Shown here in pieces: positions 8,744-15,868 of a stretch of 64,000 nt of DNA (position 1 is its first letter; each line of letters opens with the position of its first letter). This stretch comes from CBDIBC01 sp965276635 (GTDB lineage: Bacteria > Actinomycetota > Acidimicrobiia > Acidimicrobiales > Palsa-688). A model generated the notes under the pieces. The model was not told the DNA's origin. It saw only the letters and a list, made by a program, of their open reading frames with translations, and did no database searches. The position numbers and the translations under genes are program-made. Location of the stretch: positions 62,001 to 126,000 of the forward strand of contig CBDIBC010000005.1 in NCBI GenBank assembly GCA_965276635.1, read 5' to 3'.

Positions 8744-10068
8744 GGGGCGTCAGCAGGCGGCTGCGCGATGGCGGACGGCGGCAAGATGCGCACGCGCCCG
8801 ATCCGACGCCCCTCGACCTCCTCGGCCACCAGGTGGTGGCCCTCCCACTCGACCTCTTCGCCGTCGACTGGGACGTGTCCCAGGTGGCTGAGGATGAGGC
8901 CTCCGACGGTGTCCCAGTCGCCCTCGGGAAGGTCGGTTCCCTCGAGCAGCTCGTTGACCTCGTCGATCGGCATGCGGGCGTTGACCACCACGGACCCGTC
9001 GGCGTGGTGCTCGACGCCGATCTCGTCAGTGTCGTACTCGTCGACGATCTCGCCGACGAGCTCCTCGATGAGGTCCTCCAGGGTGACCAGGCCGGCGGTG
9101 CCCCCGTACTCGTCGACGACCACTGACATGTGATGCTTGTTGGCCTGCATCTCGGGCATGAGCTCGGCCACCCGCTTGCTCTCGGGCACGAACCTAGCCT
9201 GGCGCAGGATGCTCGAGACCAGGTCGTCCTGGCGCCCCTCTCGCTCTGCCCGCATCAGGTCCTTGACGAAGACCAGCCCGACGATGTCGTCGATGCCCTG
9301 GGCGTAGACCGGGATCCGGCTGAAGCCGGCGGCGATGGCGATGTCGACCACGTCTTCGATCCTGGCCGTGCTCTCCACTGCCACCATGTCCGGTCGGGGG
9401 ACCATCACGTCGCGCACGACCGTGTCGCCGAAGTCGATGATGGAGTGGATCAGCGTGCGCTCGGCGTGTTCGATGACGTCCTCCTCCACCGCCGTGTCGG
9501 CCATCGCCAGGAGCATCTCCTCGGACACGTAGGGCCCTTCGCGCATGCCCTTCCCGGGAAGGATGGCGTTGGAGATGGCGATCAGGCCGCGGGTGACCCA
9601 ACGCAGCGGCGCGAAGGCGTACAGCGCCCGGATGGCGGGCGCGACCAAGAGGGCGGCCCGCTCGTTGTGCTGGACGGCCCACGTCTTGGGGGCCAGCTCG
9701 GCCAGCACGAAGATGACCACCACCTCGAACGCGGTGGCCACCAGCACGCCGATGCCACCGAAGGCGTGCTCGGCGACCACGCCCACGAGGGTGGCCGCCA
9801 CCAGCGTGCACAGCTCCAGGGCGAAGAGCACGACGGGAAGGACCCGCTCGGTGTGCTCGACCAGCAAGCGCAACGTCCGGGCGCTGCGCCGGCCCTTCTC
9901 CTCCAGGCTCATCGCCTTGACCTTCGACATCCGGGTGATCGCCGTCTCGGAGAGAGCGAGGAACCCGGTCACCACGATGAGCACCACCACCACGACGAGC
10001 AGGACGACATCGGAGCCACCCAGATGGTGGACGTGCGCCGCCGAGAGCAGGGTGCCCGTCAGCCTCAC
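8740..10068 (-). CDS. CNNM/CorC-type membrane protein with CBS domains
   Basis: A 442-residue protein with an N-terminal CNNM (DUF21) membrane domain of about four hydrophobic segments (residues 20-160), a tandem CBS pair (about 215-335, MVPRPDMVAVE then DEYGGTAGLVTLEDLIEELV) and a C-terminal CorC_HlyC domain. Families of this layout are linked to Mg2+/Co2+ homeostasis. GTGA overlaps join it to ybeY upstream and era downstream. Confidence 0.9.
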   Translation of the reverse strand: MRLTGTLLSAAHVHHLGGSDVVLLVVVVVLIVVTGFLALSETAITRMSKVKAMSLEEKGRRSARTLRLLVEHTERVLPVVLFALELCTLVAATLVGVVAEHAFGGIGVLVATAFEVVVIFVLAELAPKTWAVQHNERAALLVAPAIRALYAFAPLRWVTRGLIAISNAILPGKGMREGPYVSEEMLLAMADTAVEEDVIEHAERTLIHSIIDFGDTVVRDVMVPRPDMVAVESTARIEDVVDIAIAAGFSRIPVYAQGIDDIVGLVFVKDLMRAEREGRQDDLVSSILRQARFVPESKRVAELMPEMQANKHHMSVVVDEYGGTAGLVTLEDLIEELVGEIVDEYDTDEIGVEHHADGSVVVNARMPIDEVNELLEGTDLPEGDWDTVGGLILSHLGHVPVDGEEVEWEGHHLVAEEVEGRRIGRVRILPPSAIAQPPADAP

Positions 10069-10649
10069 GAGGTACTTCGATCCGGTTTCGCGTCAGTGCC
10101 GGCGGCCGTTTCGACCGGCGTGTCGTCCGGGACGTCAGGATTGGCCGCCGGAGCGTGGAACTTGGCCAGCAGCTCCCGCTCGCGAGCTTCCATCGCCTCC
10201 GCTTCGTCCTCGTCCATGTGGTCCATCCCGAGCAGGTGCAGCACGCCGTGGACGACCAGGAGGGCCAGCTCCTCGTCGTATGTGCCGGCGTGCTCGGGCG
10301 CGTTGCGGTGCGCCACCGACGGGCAGATCACCACATCACCTAGCAGCATCGGCGCCTCGTCGTCCGACTCAGATCCGAACCCGGGCCCGGTGCCCCCGGA
10401 GTCGGGTGACCGCCCTCCCTCCGCCGGTTCATCGTCGATGGGGAACGCCAGGACGTCGGTCGGTCCCTGTTTGCCCAAGAAACGAAGGTTCAGGTCGGAG
10501 ATGGCCGTCTCGTCGACGAAGAGCATGGACAGCTCGGCCTCGCCCCGCACGCCCTCCTCGGCCAGCACCGCCTCGGCCAACCGAACCCAGCGCAGGGTGT
10601 CGACGGGCCGGGCAGACTGCTCGTCGGCGGCAAACACTTCGACACTCAT
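10065..10649 (-). CDS. ybeY: Endoribonuclease YbeY
   Basis: Metal-dependent RNase for 16S rRNA 3'-end maturation and ribosome quality control. The metal site HGVLHLLGMDH is intact. At 194 residues it is longer than the typical 150-170. The extra length is an acidic insert (SDDEAPML region) before the conserved VVICPSVA strand and a C-terminal tail. It follows phoH by 29 bp, a classic pairing, and overlaps the CBS gene by 4 bp. Confidence 0.95.
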   Translation of the reverse strand: MSVEVFAADEQSARPVDTLRWVRLAEAVLAEEGVRGEAELSMLFVDETAISDLNLRFLGKQGPTDVLAFPIDDEPAEGGRSPDSGGTGPGFGSESDDEAPMLLGDVVICPSVAHRNAPEHAGTYDEELALLVVHGVLHLLGMDHMDEDEAEAMEARERELLAKFHAPAANPDVPDDTPVETAAGTDAKPDRSTS

Positions 10650-10678
10650 CGGATCGCCCCCATCATGCCCGAGGCCGC

Positions 10679-11683
10679 TCAGGCGCGCCCGGCGGGGTCC
10701 GCGGACCCCGCCGCCGCCTCGTAGGCCGAGACGATGTCTGACACGATGCGATGGCGCACCACGTCGCGGCGGCCCAGGCGGACGAAGGCCAGGCCTTCGA
10801 CCCCTGTCAGGATGCGCTCCAAGCCGATCAGACCCGAGCGACCGCCAGGCAGGTCGACCTGGGTGTCGTCACCGGTCACCACCATCTTCGAGCGGAAGCC
10901 GATCCGGGTCAGGAACATCTTCATCTGCTCCGGCGTGGTGTTCTGGGCCTCGTCGAGGATGATGAAGCTGTTGTTCAGCGTCCGGCCTCGCATGTAGGCC
11001 AGCGGTGCCACCTCTACGGTGCCTGCATCCATCAGCCGCCGGGCGCCCTCGAGGCCGAGCATGTCGTAGAGGGCGTCGTACAGGGGCCGGAGGTAGGGAT
11101 CCACCTTGGCCATCAGGTCGCCGGGGAGGAAGCCGAGCCGCTCCCCCGCCTCCACCGCCGGCCGGGTGAGGATGATGCGCTCCACGTCCTTGGTCTGTAG
11201 GGCCTGCACGGCCAGGGCGACCGCCAGATAGCTCTTCCCGGTGCCGGCGGGACCGATGCCGAAGGTGACCACGTTGGTGGCGATGGCGTCGGCATACCGA
11301 CGTTGCCCGCTCGTCTTCGGGCGGACGGAGCGTCCCCGTGACGATTTCAGGACCTCCGACGCCAGCACCTCGGACGGGCGCTCGTCGGCGCGGACCATGT
11401 CCACGGTGCGGTGCACCACCTCCGGATCGACGGGCTGGCCCTGCTCGAGCAAGAGCCGAAGCTCGTCGACGAGGCGGGCGGCCAGCACGGCGTCCGATCC
11501 GTCGATGGTGAACTCGTTGCCCCGGGCGACGATGCGGGTCCCGTCGAACGCGCCTTCGAGCAGCCGCAGGTTCTCGTTGAGCGGGCCCACGAGACCGGGC
11601 ATGAGGTGGTTGGGCACGGTGACGGTGACAGTCGTGGACACGGAGGCTCTGGTCCGACAGGGTACCGCCGTCGGAGGGGTCAC
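10679..11683 (-). CDS. phoH: PhoH-like ATPase
   Basis: Cytosolic P-loop ATPase of the PhoH/YbeZ family, functionally tied to YbeY. Walker A is GPAGTGKSYL and Walker B FIILDEAQNTT. Length 334. The GTG at 11683 overlaps the TGA of the HIT gene (GTGA); an internal GTG beginning VSTTVTVTVPN is also possible. Confidence 0.94.
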   Translation of the reverse strand: MTPPTAVPCRTRASVSTTVTVTVPNHLMPGLVGPLNENLRLLEGAFDGTRIVARGNEFTIDGSDAVLAARLVDELRLLLEQGQPVDPEVVHRTVDMVRADERPSEVLASEVLKSSRGRSVRPKTSGQRRYADAIATNVVTFGIGPAGTGKSYLAVALAVQALQTKDVERIILTRPAVEAGERLGFLPGDLMAKVDPYLRPLYDALYDMLGLEGARRLMDAGTVEVAPLAYMRGRTLNNSFIILDEAQNTTPEQMKMFLTRIGFRSKMVVTGDDTQVDLPGGRSGLIGLERILTGVEGLAFVRLGRRDVVRHRIVSDIVSAYEAAAGSADPAGRA

Positions 11684-12024
11684 CCAGGAGGCCAGCCCAT
11701 GCGATGCCCGCCGAGCACATGGAGGTGCAGGTGGGAGACGCTGTTCGACGCGTCGTCGCCCACGTTGAACACCAGGCGGTAGCCGCGCTCGGCGATGCCC
11801 TCCCGGCGGGCCACCTCCTGAGCCGTCGTCATCATCTCGGCCAGCACGGCACCGTGCTCGGGGCCGAGATCGGCGGCATCGGTGACGTGCACACGAGGCA
11901 CCACGAGGACGTGGACGGGCGCCGCCGGGCTGATGTCGCGGAAGGCGTAGGTGCCCTCGGTGGCAGCAACCTCCGTCGAGGGGACCTCACCGGCCACGAC
12001 CCGGCAAAAGAGGCAGTCGACCAT
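11680..12024 (-). CDS. HIT family nucleotide-binding protein
   Basis: Histidine-triad hydrolase of 114 residues. The catalytic triad HLHLHVLGG lies near the C-terminus, and CLFCRVVAGEVPS at the N-terminus is typical of HinT-like members acting on adenosine phosphoramidates or similar nucleotides. It heads the HIT-phoH-ybeY-corC-era run. TAGCGT ends 8 bp before the ATG, so the mRNA is probably leaderless. Confidence 0.92.
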   Translation of the reverse strand: MVDCLFCRVVAGEVPSTEVAATEGTYAFRDISPAAPVHVLVVPRVHVTDAADLGPEHGAVLAEMMTTAQEVARREGIAERGYRLVFNVGDDASNSVSHLHLHVLGGHRMGWPPG

Positions 12025-12032
12025 AGATCCAA

Positions 12033-12042
12033 ACGCTACCGT
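12033..12042. promoter_or_regulatory. Overlapping divergent -10 elements (bidirectional promoter)
   Basis: On the minus strand TAGCGT (12038-12033) lies 8 bp before the HIT ATG. On the plus strand TACCGT (12037-12042) lies 8 bp before the GTG at 12051. The two hexamers share the central TA pair. Symmetric -10 sharing of this kind is a known form of bacterial bidirectional promoter. Confidence 0.55.
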
Positions 12043-12050
12043 CGATCCCC

Positions 12051-12668
12051 GTGGGACACAGCGATCCTCCTGGCACCCGACCGGGCGACGGCGCGCGGGA
12101 CGGGCGCCTTCCTCCCGACGGCGAGACCCTGGCCGCCGAGTTCGCCCGGTGGGCGGCCCAGGACCGGGCGTCGGCGGCCGCCGAGTCCCGTCAACGCAGC
12201 CGCTGGCTCGGCCAGCAGGCCAGCGAGACCGCCACCATGGCCGGGATCCTCCTCGACCTGGCCGAGCGGACCAACGCGGTGGTGCTCTGCGCCGGCGGCC
12301 AGACGTTCCGAGGAGCGCTGGTCGGGGTGGGCAAGGACTTCTGCGCGGTGGACGAAGCGGAACGCAGCGTCGTGGTCCGGTTGGGCGCGGTGACCACCGT
12401 GCGGGCTCACGACGACGAGGGATCGGCGCCGACCGACGGGCCGACGGCCGGCGATCGCGTTCCCCCGCTCGCCATGGGCTTCGTCGACACGCTTACGGCC
12501 CTGGCCTCCGAGCGCAACCACGTGGGGATGGTCCTGGCCGACGGCCGCCGCCTGTCCGGCGACCTGGTGGCCGTGGGGACCGACGTCGTCAGCCTTCGCG
12601 GCCCACGTCCGTCCCGTCGCATCACCGTCGTGTCTCTCCCGGCGGCGGTCGCCTGCTGGGCCGACTGA
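12051..12668 (+). CDS. Hypothetical protein with two similar beta-barrel-like repeats
   Basis: A 205-residue protein I cannot assign to a named family. The N-terminal 60 residues look like an amphipathic Ala/Arg/Gln-rich helix. Two segments resemble each other: TFRGALVGVGKDFCAVD (about residues 84-100) and RLSGDLVAVGTDVVSLRG (about 166-183). Each is led by a hydrophobic strand, suggesting duplicated small barrels of Sm or SH3-like type; this is inference. It starts with GTG, 8 bp after TACCGT, and is divergent from the HIT gene. No signal peptide or membrane segment. Confidence 0.75.
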   Translation: MGHSDPPGTRPGDGARDGRLPPDGETLAAEFARWAAQDRASAAAESRQRSRWLGQQASETATMAGILLDLAERTNAVVLCAGGQTFRGALVGVGKDFCAVDEAERSVVVRLGAVTTVRAHDDEGSAPTDGPTAGDRVPPLAMGFVDTLTALASERNHVGMVLADGRRLSGDLVAVGTDVVSLRGPRPSRRITVVSLPAAVACWAD

Positions 12669-12700
12669 GCAGGTGTCGGCCGGCCGACTGGAAGGGCGGG

Positions 12701-12967
12701 TCAGTCCAACGGTGACCCGGTCGCGTCCCGGTCGTCGTGGGGCTCTCCTGCCGTCTTTGGTTCGGGATACAGGTGCTCCAGCGAACCGGGGGCAATCCGC
12801 ATACGCTCGATGAAGTCGCCGATGTCGGCCTCCTTCAAGCGGATCACGCGGCCCATCTTGTAGGCCGGGAGCTGACCTTCGTCAATGAACCGGTACAGGG
12901 TGCGCAGGGTCACGCCCAATCGCTCGCAGGCCTCGCGAGTACCGAGCCAGTTGATGGTGTCACCCAT
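12701..12967 (-). CDS. Small helix-turn-helix (excisionase/BldC-like) DNA-binding protein
   Basis: An 88-residue protein. The winged HTH of MerR/excisionase type is in GTREACERLGVTLRTLYRF, with the wing in LPAYKMGRVIRLKEADI. The ATG at 12967 has TACCAT 7 bp upstream, so it is probably leaderless; an upstream in-frame start at 13000 is less likely. It is divergent from cpaB, so it may regulate the pilus accessory genes (inference from position). The 24-residue C-terminal tail is acidic. Confidence 0.85.
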   Translation of the reverse strand: MGDTINWLGTREACERLGVTLRTLYRFIDEGQLPAYKMGRVIRLKEADIGDFIERMRIAPGSLEHLYPEPKTAGEPHDDRDATGSPLD

Positions 12968-12989
12968 GTTCACAATGGTAGTCGGGCTG

Positions 12990-13019
12990 TAGACAAACAC
13001 GGTGGCTTCTCGATAGATT
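12990..13019 (+). promoter_or_regulatory. Predicted promoter of cpaB-cpaE
   Basis: TAGACA (12990-12995) and TAGATT (13014-13019) with an 18-bp spacer are a close match to a sigma-70 type promoter. The expected start is near 13026. Confidence 0.5.
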
Positions 13020-13021
13020 TC

Positions 13022-13093
13022 ATGCGTGACGGTGGAGCCGGTGGCTGGGAGCCCGAGGGAGCAGGAACGTTGCGACTGATCGGCCGGCCGTGA
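13022..13093 (+). CDS. Possible short leader ORF overlapping cpaB
   Basis: ATG at 13022 opens 23 codons (MRDGGAGGWEPEGAGTLRLI plus GRP) that end in a TGA sharing GTGA with the cpaB start at 13090. If transcription begins at 13026 the ATG is lost and a 17-codon GTG frame could be read instead. It resembles the coupled short ORFs before tadA and the cyclase gene. Low confidence that it is translated. Confidence 0.3.
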   Translation: MRDGGAGGWEPEGAGTLRLIGRP

Positions 13094-13854
13094 GCGTCCT
13101 GGATCGGCCTGGCCATCGAGGGCGCATGGCGACGACGGCCGCTGCCCACCCCAGTGCCGGCCGGGTGGGGCGCCGTCGGGCCCTGCCGACAGGCCGGGCG
13201 GTCGCCGGCGGGTTCCTCATCGCCGCCGCCGCCGTCATCGTCTTCGCCTCGTGGTCGGCCGCGACCCGGCCTGCCGGTCGTCAGCTGGTGGTCGCCCGCA
13301 CCGTCCTGGCCGCCGGTGCCCACCTGCAGGCCGGTGATCTGACCACCAGCCGCATGCAGGTGCCATCCGGGGTGGGCGCAGCGAGCTTCGCAACGCCTGG
13401 GGATCTGCAGGGCCGGATGCTCGCCGCCCGCCTGGCGCCGGGCCAGCTCGTCGAGTCGAGCGACCTGGTGCCGGCCGGGACCACCCCCCGACGCCGGCCC
13501 GTCACCGTCGCGGTGGCCGCGTCGGACCTCGCCGACCTGCAGGTCGGCGGCCTGGTCGACGTCCTGGTCACCAACGGCACCGATGCATCCGCGACCACCC
13601 AGGTGGTGGTGACCGACGCCACGCTGCTCCAGGCCTCGAGCGGCTCGTCGAGCCTCATCGGCGGGACCGCCGGCGCCCAGGCGACCCTCGGGGTGTCCGG
13701 CCTGGACCAGGTGGAAGCCGTGGTGCACGCTGCGCACACCGGCACAGTGACCGTCGTGGCCGGCCAGCCATCCGACCGGCCGTCCGCTGATCAGGCGAGC
13801 GGGGCGGCGACCAGCCCGGTGGCGGGAAGCGGCCCGGGCGGCTCCAGCGGGTGA
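13090..13854 (+). CDS. cpaB: CpaB/RcpC-like Tad pilus assembly protein (SAF domain)
   Basis: A 254-residue membrane-anchored protein. There is one membrane segment (AVAGGFLIAAAAVIVFAS, about residues 37-54), then a SAF domain beginning VVARTVLAAGAHLQAGDLTT, then a second domain typical of RcpC/CpaB. In Tad systems this protein acts in the cell envelope beside the secretin or wall. The GTG at 13090 is one possible start; an ATG at 13126 with GAGGG upstream is equally plausible. It is coupled to the next gene by a GTGA overlap and lies 16 kb away from the other Tad genes. Confidence 0.8.
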   Translation: MSVLDRPGHRGRMATTAAAHPSAGRVGRRRALPTGRAVAGGFLIAAAAVIVFASWSAATRPAGRQLVVARTVLAAGAHLQAGDLTTSRMQVPSGVGAASFATPGDLQGRMLAARLAPGQLVESSDLVPAGTTPRRRPVTVAVAASDLADLQVGGLVDVLVTNGTDASATTQVVVTDATLLQASSGSSSLIGGTAGAQATLGVSGLDQVEAVVHAAHTGTVTVVAGQPSDRPSADQASGAATSPVAGSGPGGSSG

Positions 13855-15146
13855 CGGGCGGGGCCCGTTACGTGCTGCTCGGGCTGGCCCCGGCGCGCTC
13901 ACCCTGGTTCCGAGCCGTGGCCCAGTGGGCGACGTCGGCCAGCATCCCGGCCGAGTTCGTCAAGTGCGTCTCGGGTGACGAGGTGCGCGCCCGGTTGGCG
14001 TCGGGGCGAGCCCACAGCGCCCTCATCGTCGATGCGGCAGCACCGTCGTTCGACCGGGACCTGGTGGCGGCGGCGGTCGGGGCCTATACGCCCGTGCTCG
14101 CCGTGGTGGACCCGGCCAGGACCGGCTGGTCAGCGGCCGACCTGGGGGTCGCGGCCATCCTCGATCCGAGCTTCTCGCCCTCGCAGCTCATCGAGGCGCT
14201 GTCGACGCACGCCCAGCTCATCGGGCGCGGCGACCAGCTGCCGCCCACCCTGGATGCCCTCCCGGACCCTATGTGGCGGGGACGGCTGGTGTCGGTGTGC
14301 GGCCCGGGCGGAACGGGGGCCTCGACGGTCGCCATCGCGGTGGCCCAGGGTATGACCGCGGACGTCCGCTTCCGCGAGCAGGTGGTGCTGGCCGATCTGG
14401 CCCGCCGGGGTGACCAGGCCGTGCTGCACGAGGCACCGGACCTCGGCCCCGGCCTGCAAGAGCTGGTCGAGGCCCACCGGCTGGGGCGGCCGGATCCCGA
14501 CGCCATACGCCGGTCGTGCTACCACGTGCCCCGCCGCGGCTACCACCTGCTGCTCGGCCTCCGACACCCCTCGGCGTGGACGGCTCTGCGGCCGCGAGCG
14601 GTGGACGCCACCCTCGACGGGTTGCGTCAGACCTTCCTGGCCGTGGTGGCGGACATTGATGGCGACGTGGAGGGCGAGGATGCCTGCGGATCGTTCGACA
14701 TCGAGGAACGGAACCACCTCGCCCGGCGGGCCGCGACCACCGCCGACGTCGTCTTCGTCGTCGGAGTCCCTGGGCTCCAGGGCATCCATGCCCTGGGCTG
14801 GCAGTTGCGGAGCCTCGTCGGAGCGGGGGTGGACCCCACGCGCATCGTGCCGGTGGTGAACCGGGCGCCGCGCCCGCCCCGGACCCGCGCCGAGCTAACT
14901 CGGGCCCTGGCCACGGCCACGGGCGACCTCGGTAGCTTGTCCGGCCCCCTGTTCCTGCCCGAGCGCAAGGTCGACGACCTGCACCGGGACGGCGCCTCAC
15001 TCCCCCCTGCGCTCGTGGCGCCGCTCGACGGCGCCCGCCGGTTCTACTTCGAACGGCTGGCCGACGCCGCCCCGGCCGAGCCCGAGCCCGTGGCCGTCCG
15101 ACCCGGCGCCCTCGGTCGCTGGGTGGAGGAACCCGACGTCTCATGA
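13851..15146 (+). CDS. cpaE: CpaE/TadZ-like pilus localisation protein with degenerate P-loop
   Basis: A 431-residue protein with an N-terminal receiver-like domain (about 1-130) and a MinD/ParA-like domain starting at VSVCGPGGTGASTVAIAVAQ (about 147-166). The deviant Walker A normally carries Lys at KGG and often at GKT. Both are replaced here (PGG, GAS), so ATP hydrolysis may be weak or absent, as described for some atypical TadZ proteins. TadZ/CpaE positions the Tad machine at the cell pole. It overlaps cpaB by 4 bp and is convergent with nucS. Confidence 0.82.
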   Translation: MTGGARYVLLGLAPARSPWFRAVAQWATSASIPAEFVKCVSGDEVRARLASGRAHSALIVDAAAPSFDRDLVAAAVGAYTPVLAVVDPARTGWSAADLGVAAILDPSFSPSQLIEALSTHAQLIGRGDQLPPTLDALPDPMWRGRLVSVCGPGGTGASTVAIAVAQGMTADVRFREQVVLADLARRGDQAVLHEAPDLGPGLQELVEAHRLGRPDPDAIRRSCYHVPRRGYHLLLGLRHPSAWTALRPRAVDATLDGLRQTFLAVVADIDGDVEGEDACGSFDIEERNHLARRAATTADVVFVVGVPGLQGIHALGWQLRSLVGAGVDPTRIVPVVNRAPRPPRTRAELTRALATATGDLGSLSGPLFLPERKVDDLHRDGASLPPALVAPLDGARRFYFERLADAAPAEPEPVAVRPGALGRWVEEPDVS

Positions 15147-15175
15147 CGGATGGCGGGACCCGCGCCGGAATGATC

Positions 15176-15835
15176 TCAGAACAGCGTCAGGCGGTCGGGG
15201 GCCACGCCCCGCAGCTGGTCGTAGTCGACCTGCACGCACACGATGCCCCGAGCTCGGGCCATCACCTGGGCCTGCGGCTTGAACTGCTGCGCGGCCAGGA
15301 TGCCACGCACCGGCCGCAGGCGCCCGTCGAGGTCGAGACGCTCCAGGTACCGGGCCAGCTGCTCGACGCCGTCGATCTCACCGCGCCGTTTGACCTCCAC
15401 CGCCACCGCCACACCGCCGACGTCACGACAGAGCAGGTCCACGGGGCCGATGTCAGTCGGGAACTCCCGCCGCACCAGGTGCAAGCCGACCTCGATCGCC
15501 GTCGGGTCAGCCGCCAGCAGCTCCTGCAGGTGCGCTTCGACGCCGTCCTTGCGGAGCCCGGGGTCTACACCCAGGTCGTGGGTGATGTCGGCATGCACCT
15601 CGTCGAGGGTCACGGTCAAGGTCTCCGCCTTGCCGTTCGTCACCACCCATCGCCACGGCTCCTCCGACAGCTGGCACGGCGGTGTCATCCAGTTCAACGG
15701 CTTGTAGGCACCGCCGTCCGCGTGGATGGCCACCGACCCGTCGGCCTTGACCATGAGGAGCCGACGGGCCGACGGCAGGTGGGCGGCCAGCCGCCCCGCG
15801 TAGTCCACCGTGCAGGTGGCGATCACCAGGCGCAT
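15176..15835 (-). CDS. nucS: Mismatch-specific endonuclease NucS
   Basis: NucS/EndoMS cuts both strands at mismatches and replaces MutS/MutL in most actinobacteria. The RecB-like nuclease core is GPVDLLCRDVGGVAVAVEVK, with Asp, Glu and Lys catalytic residues, and the N-terminal DNA-binding domain starts MRLVIATCTVDYAGRL. Length 219. The ATG at 15835 has CAGAAT 7 bp upstream and CTGACC 18 bp before that, which supports a leaderless start. Confidence 0.95.
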   Translation of the reverse strand: MRLVIATCTVDYAGRLAAHLPSARRLLMVKADGSVAIHADGGAYKPLNWMTPPCQLSEEPWRWVVTNGKAETLTVTLDEVHADITHDLGVDPGLRKDGVEAHLQELLAADPTAIEVGLHLVRREFPTDIGPVDLLCRDVGGVAVAVEVKRRGEIDGVEQLARYLERLDLDGRLRPVRGILAAQQFKPQAQVMARARGIVCVQVDYDQLRGVAPDRLTLF

Positions 15836-15868
15836 CCCGCCCATTCTGTCCGAACGAGCGGGCCGCGG

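Noticed and set aside
13026..13079. Leaderless 17-codon ORF starting at GTG 13026
   Set aside because: It has no coupling to cpaB and no conserved feature; mentioned only as an alternative to the 13022 leader ORF.
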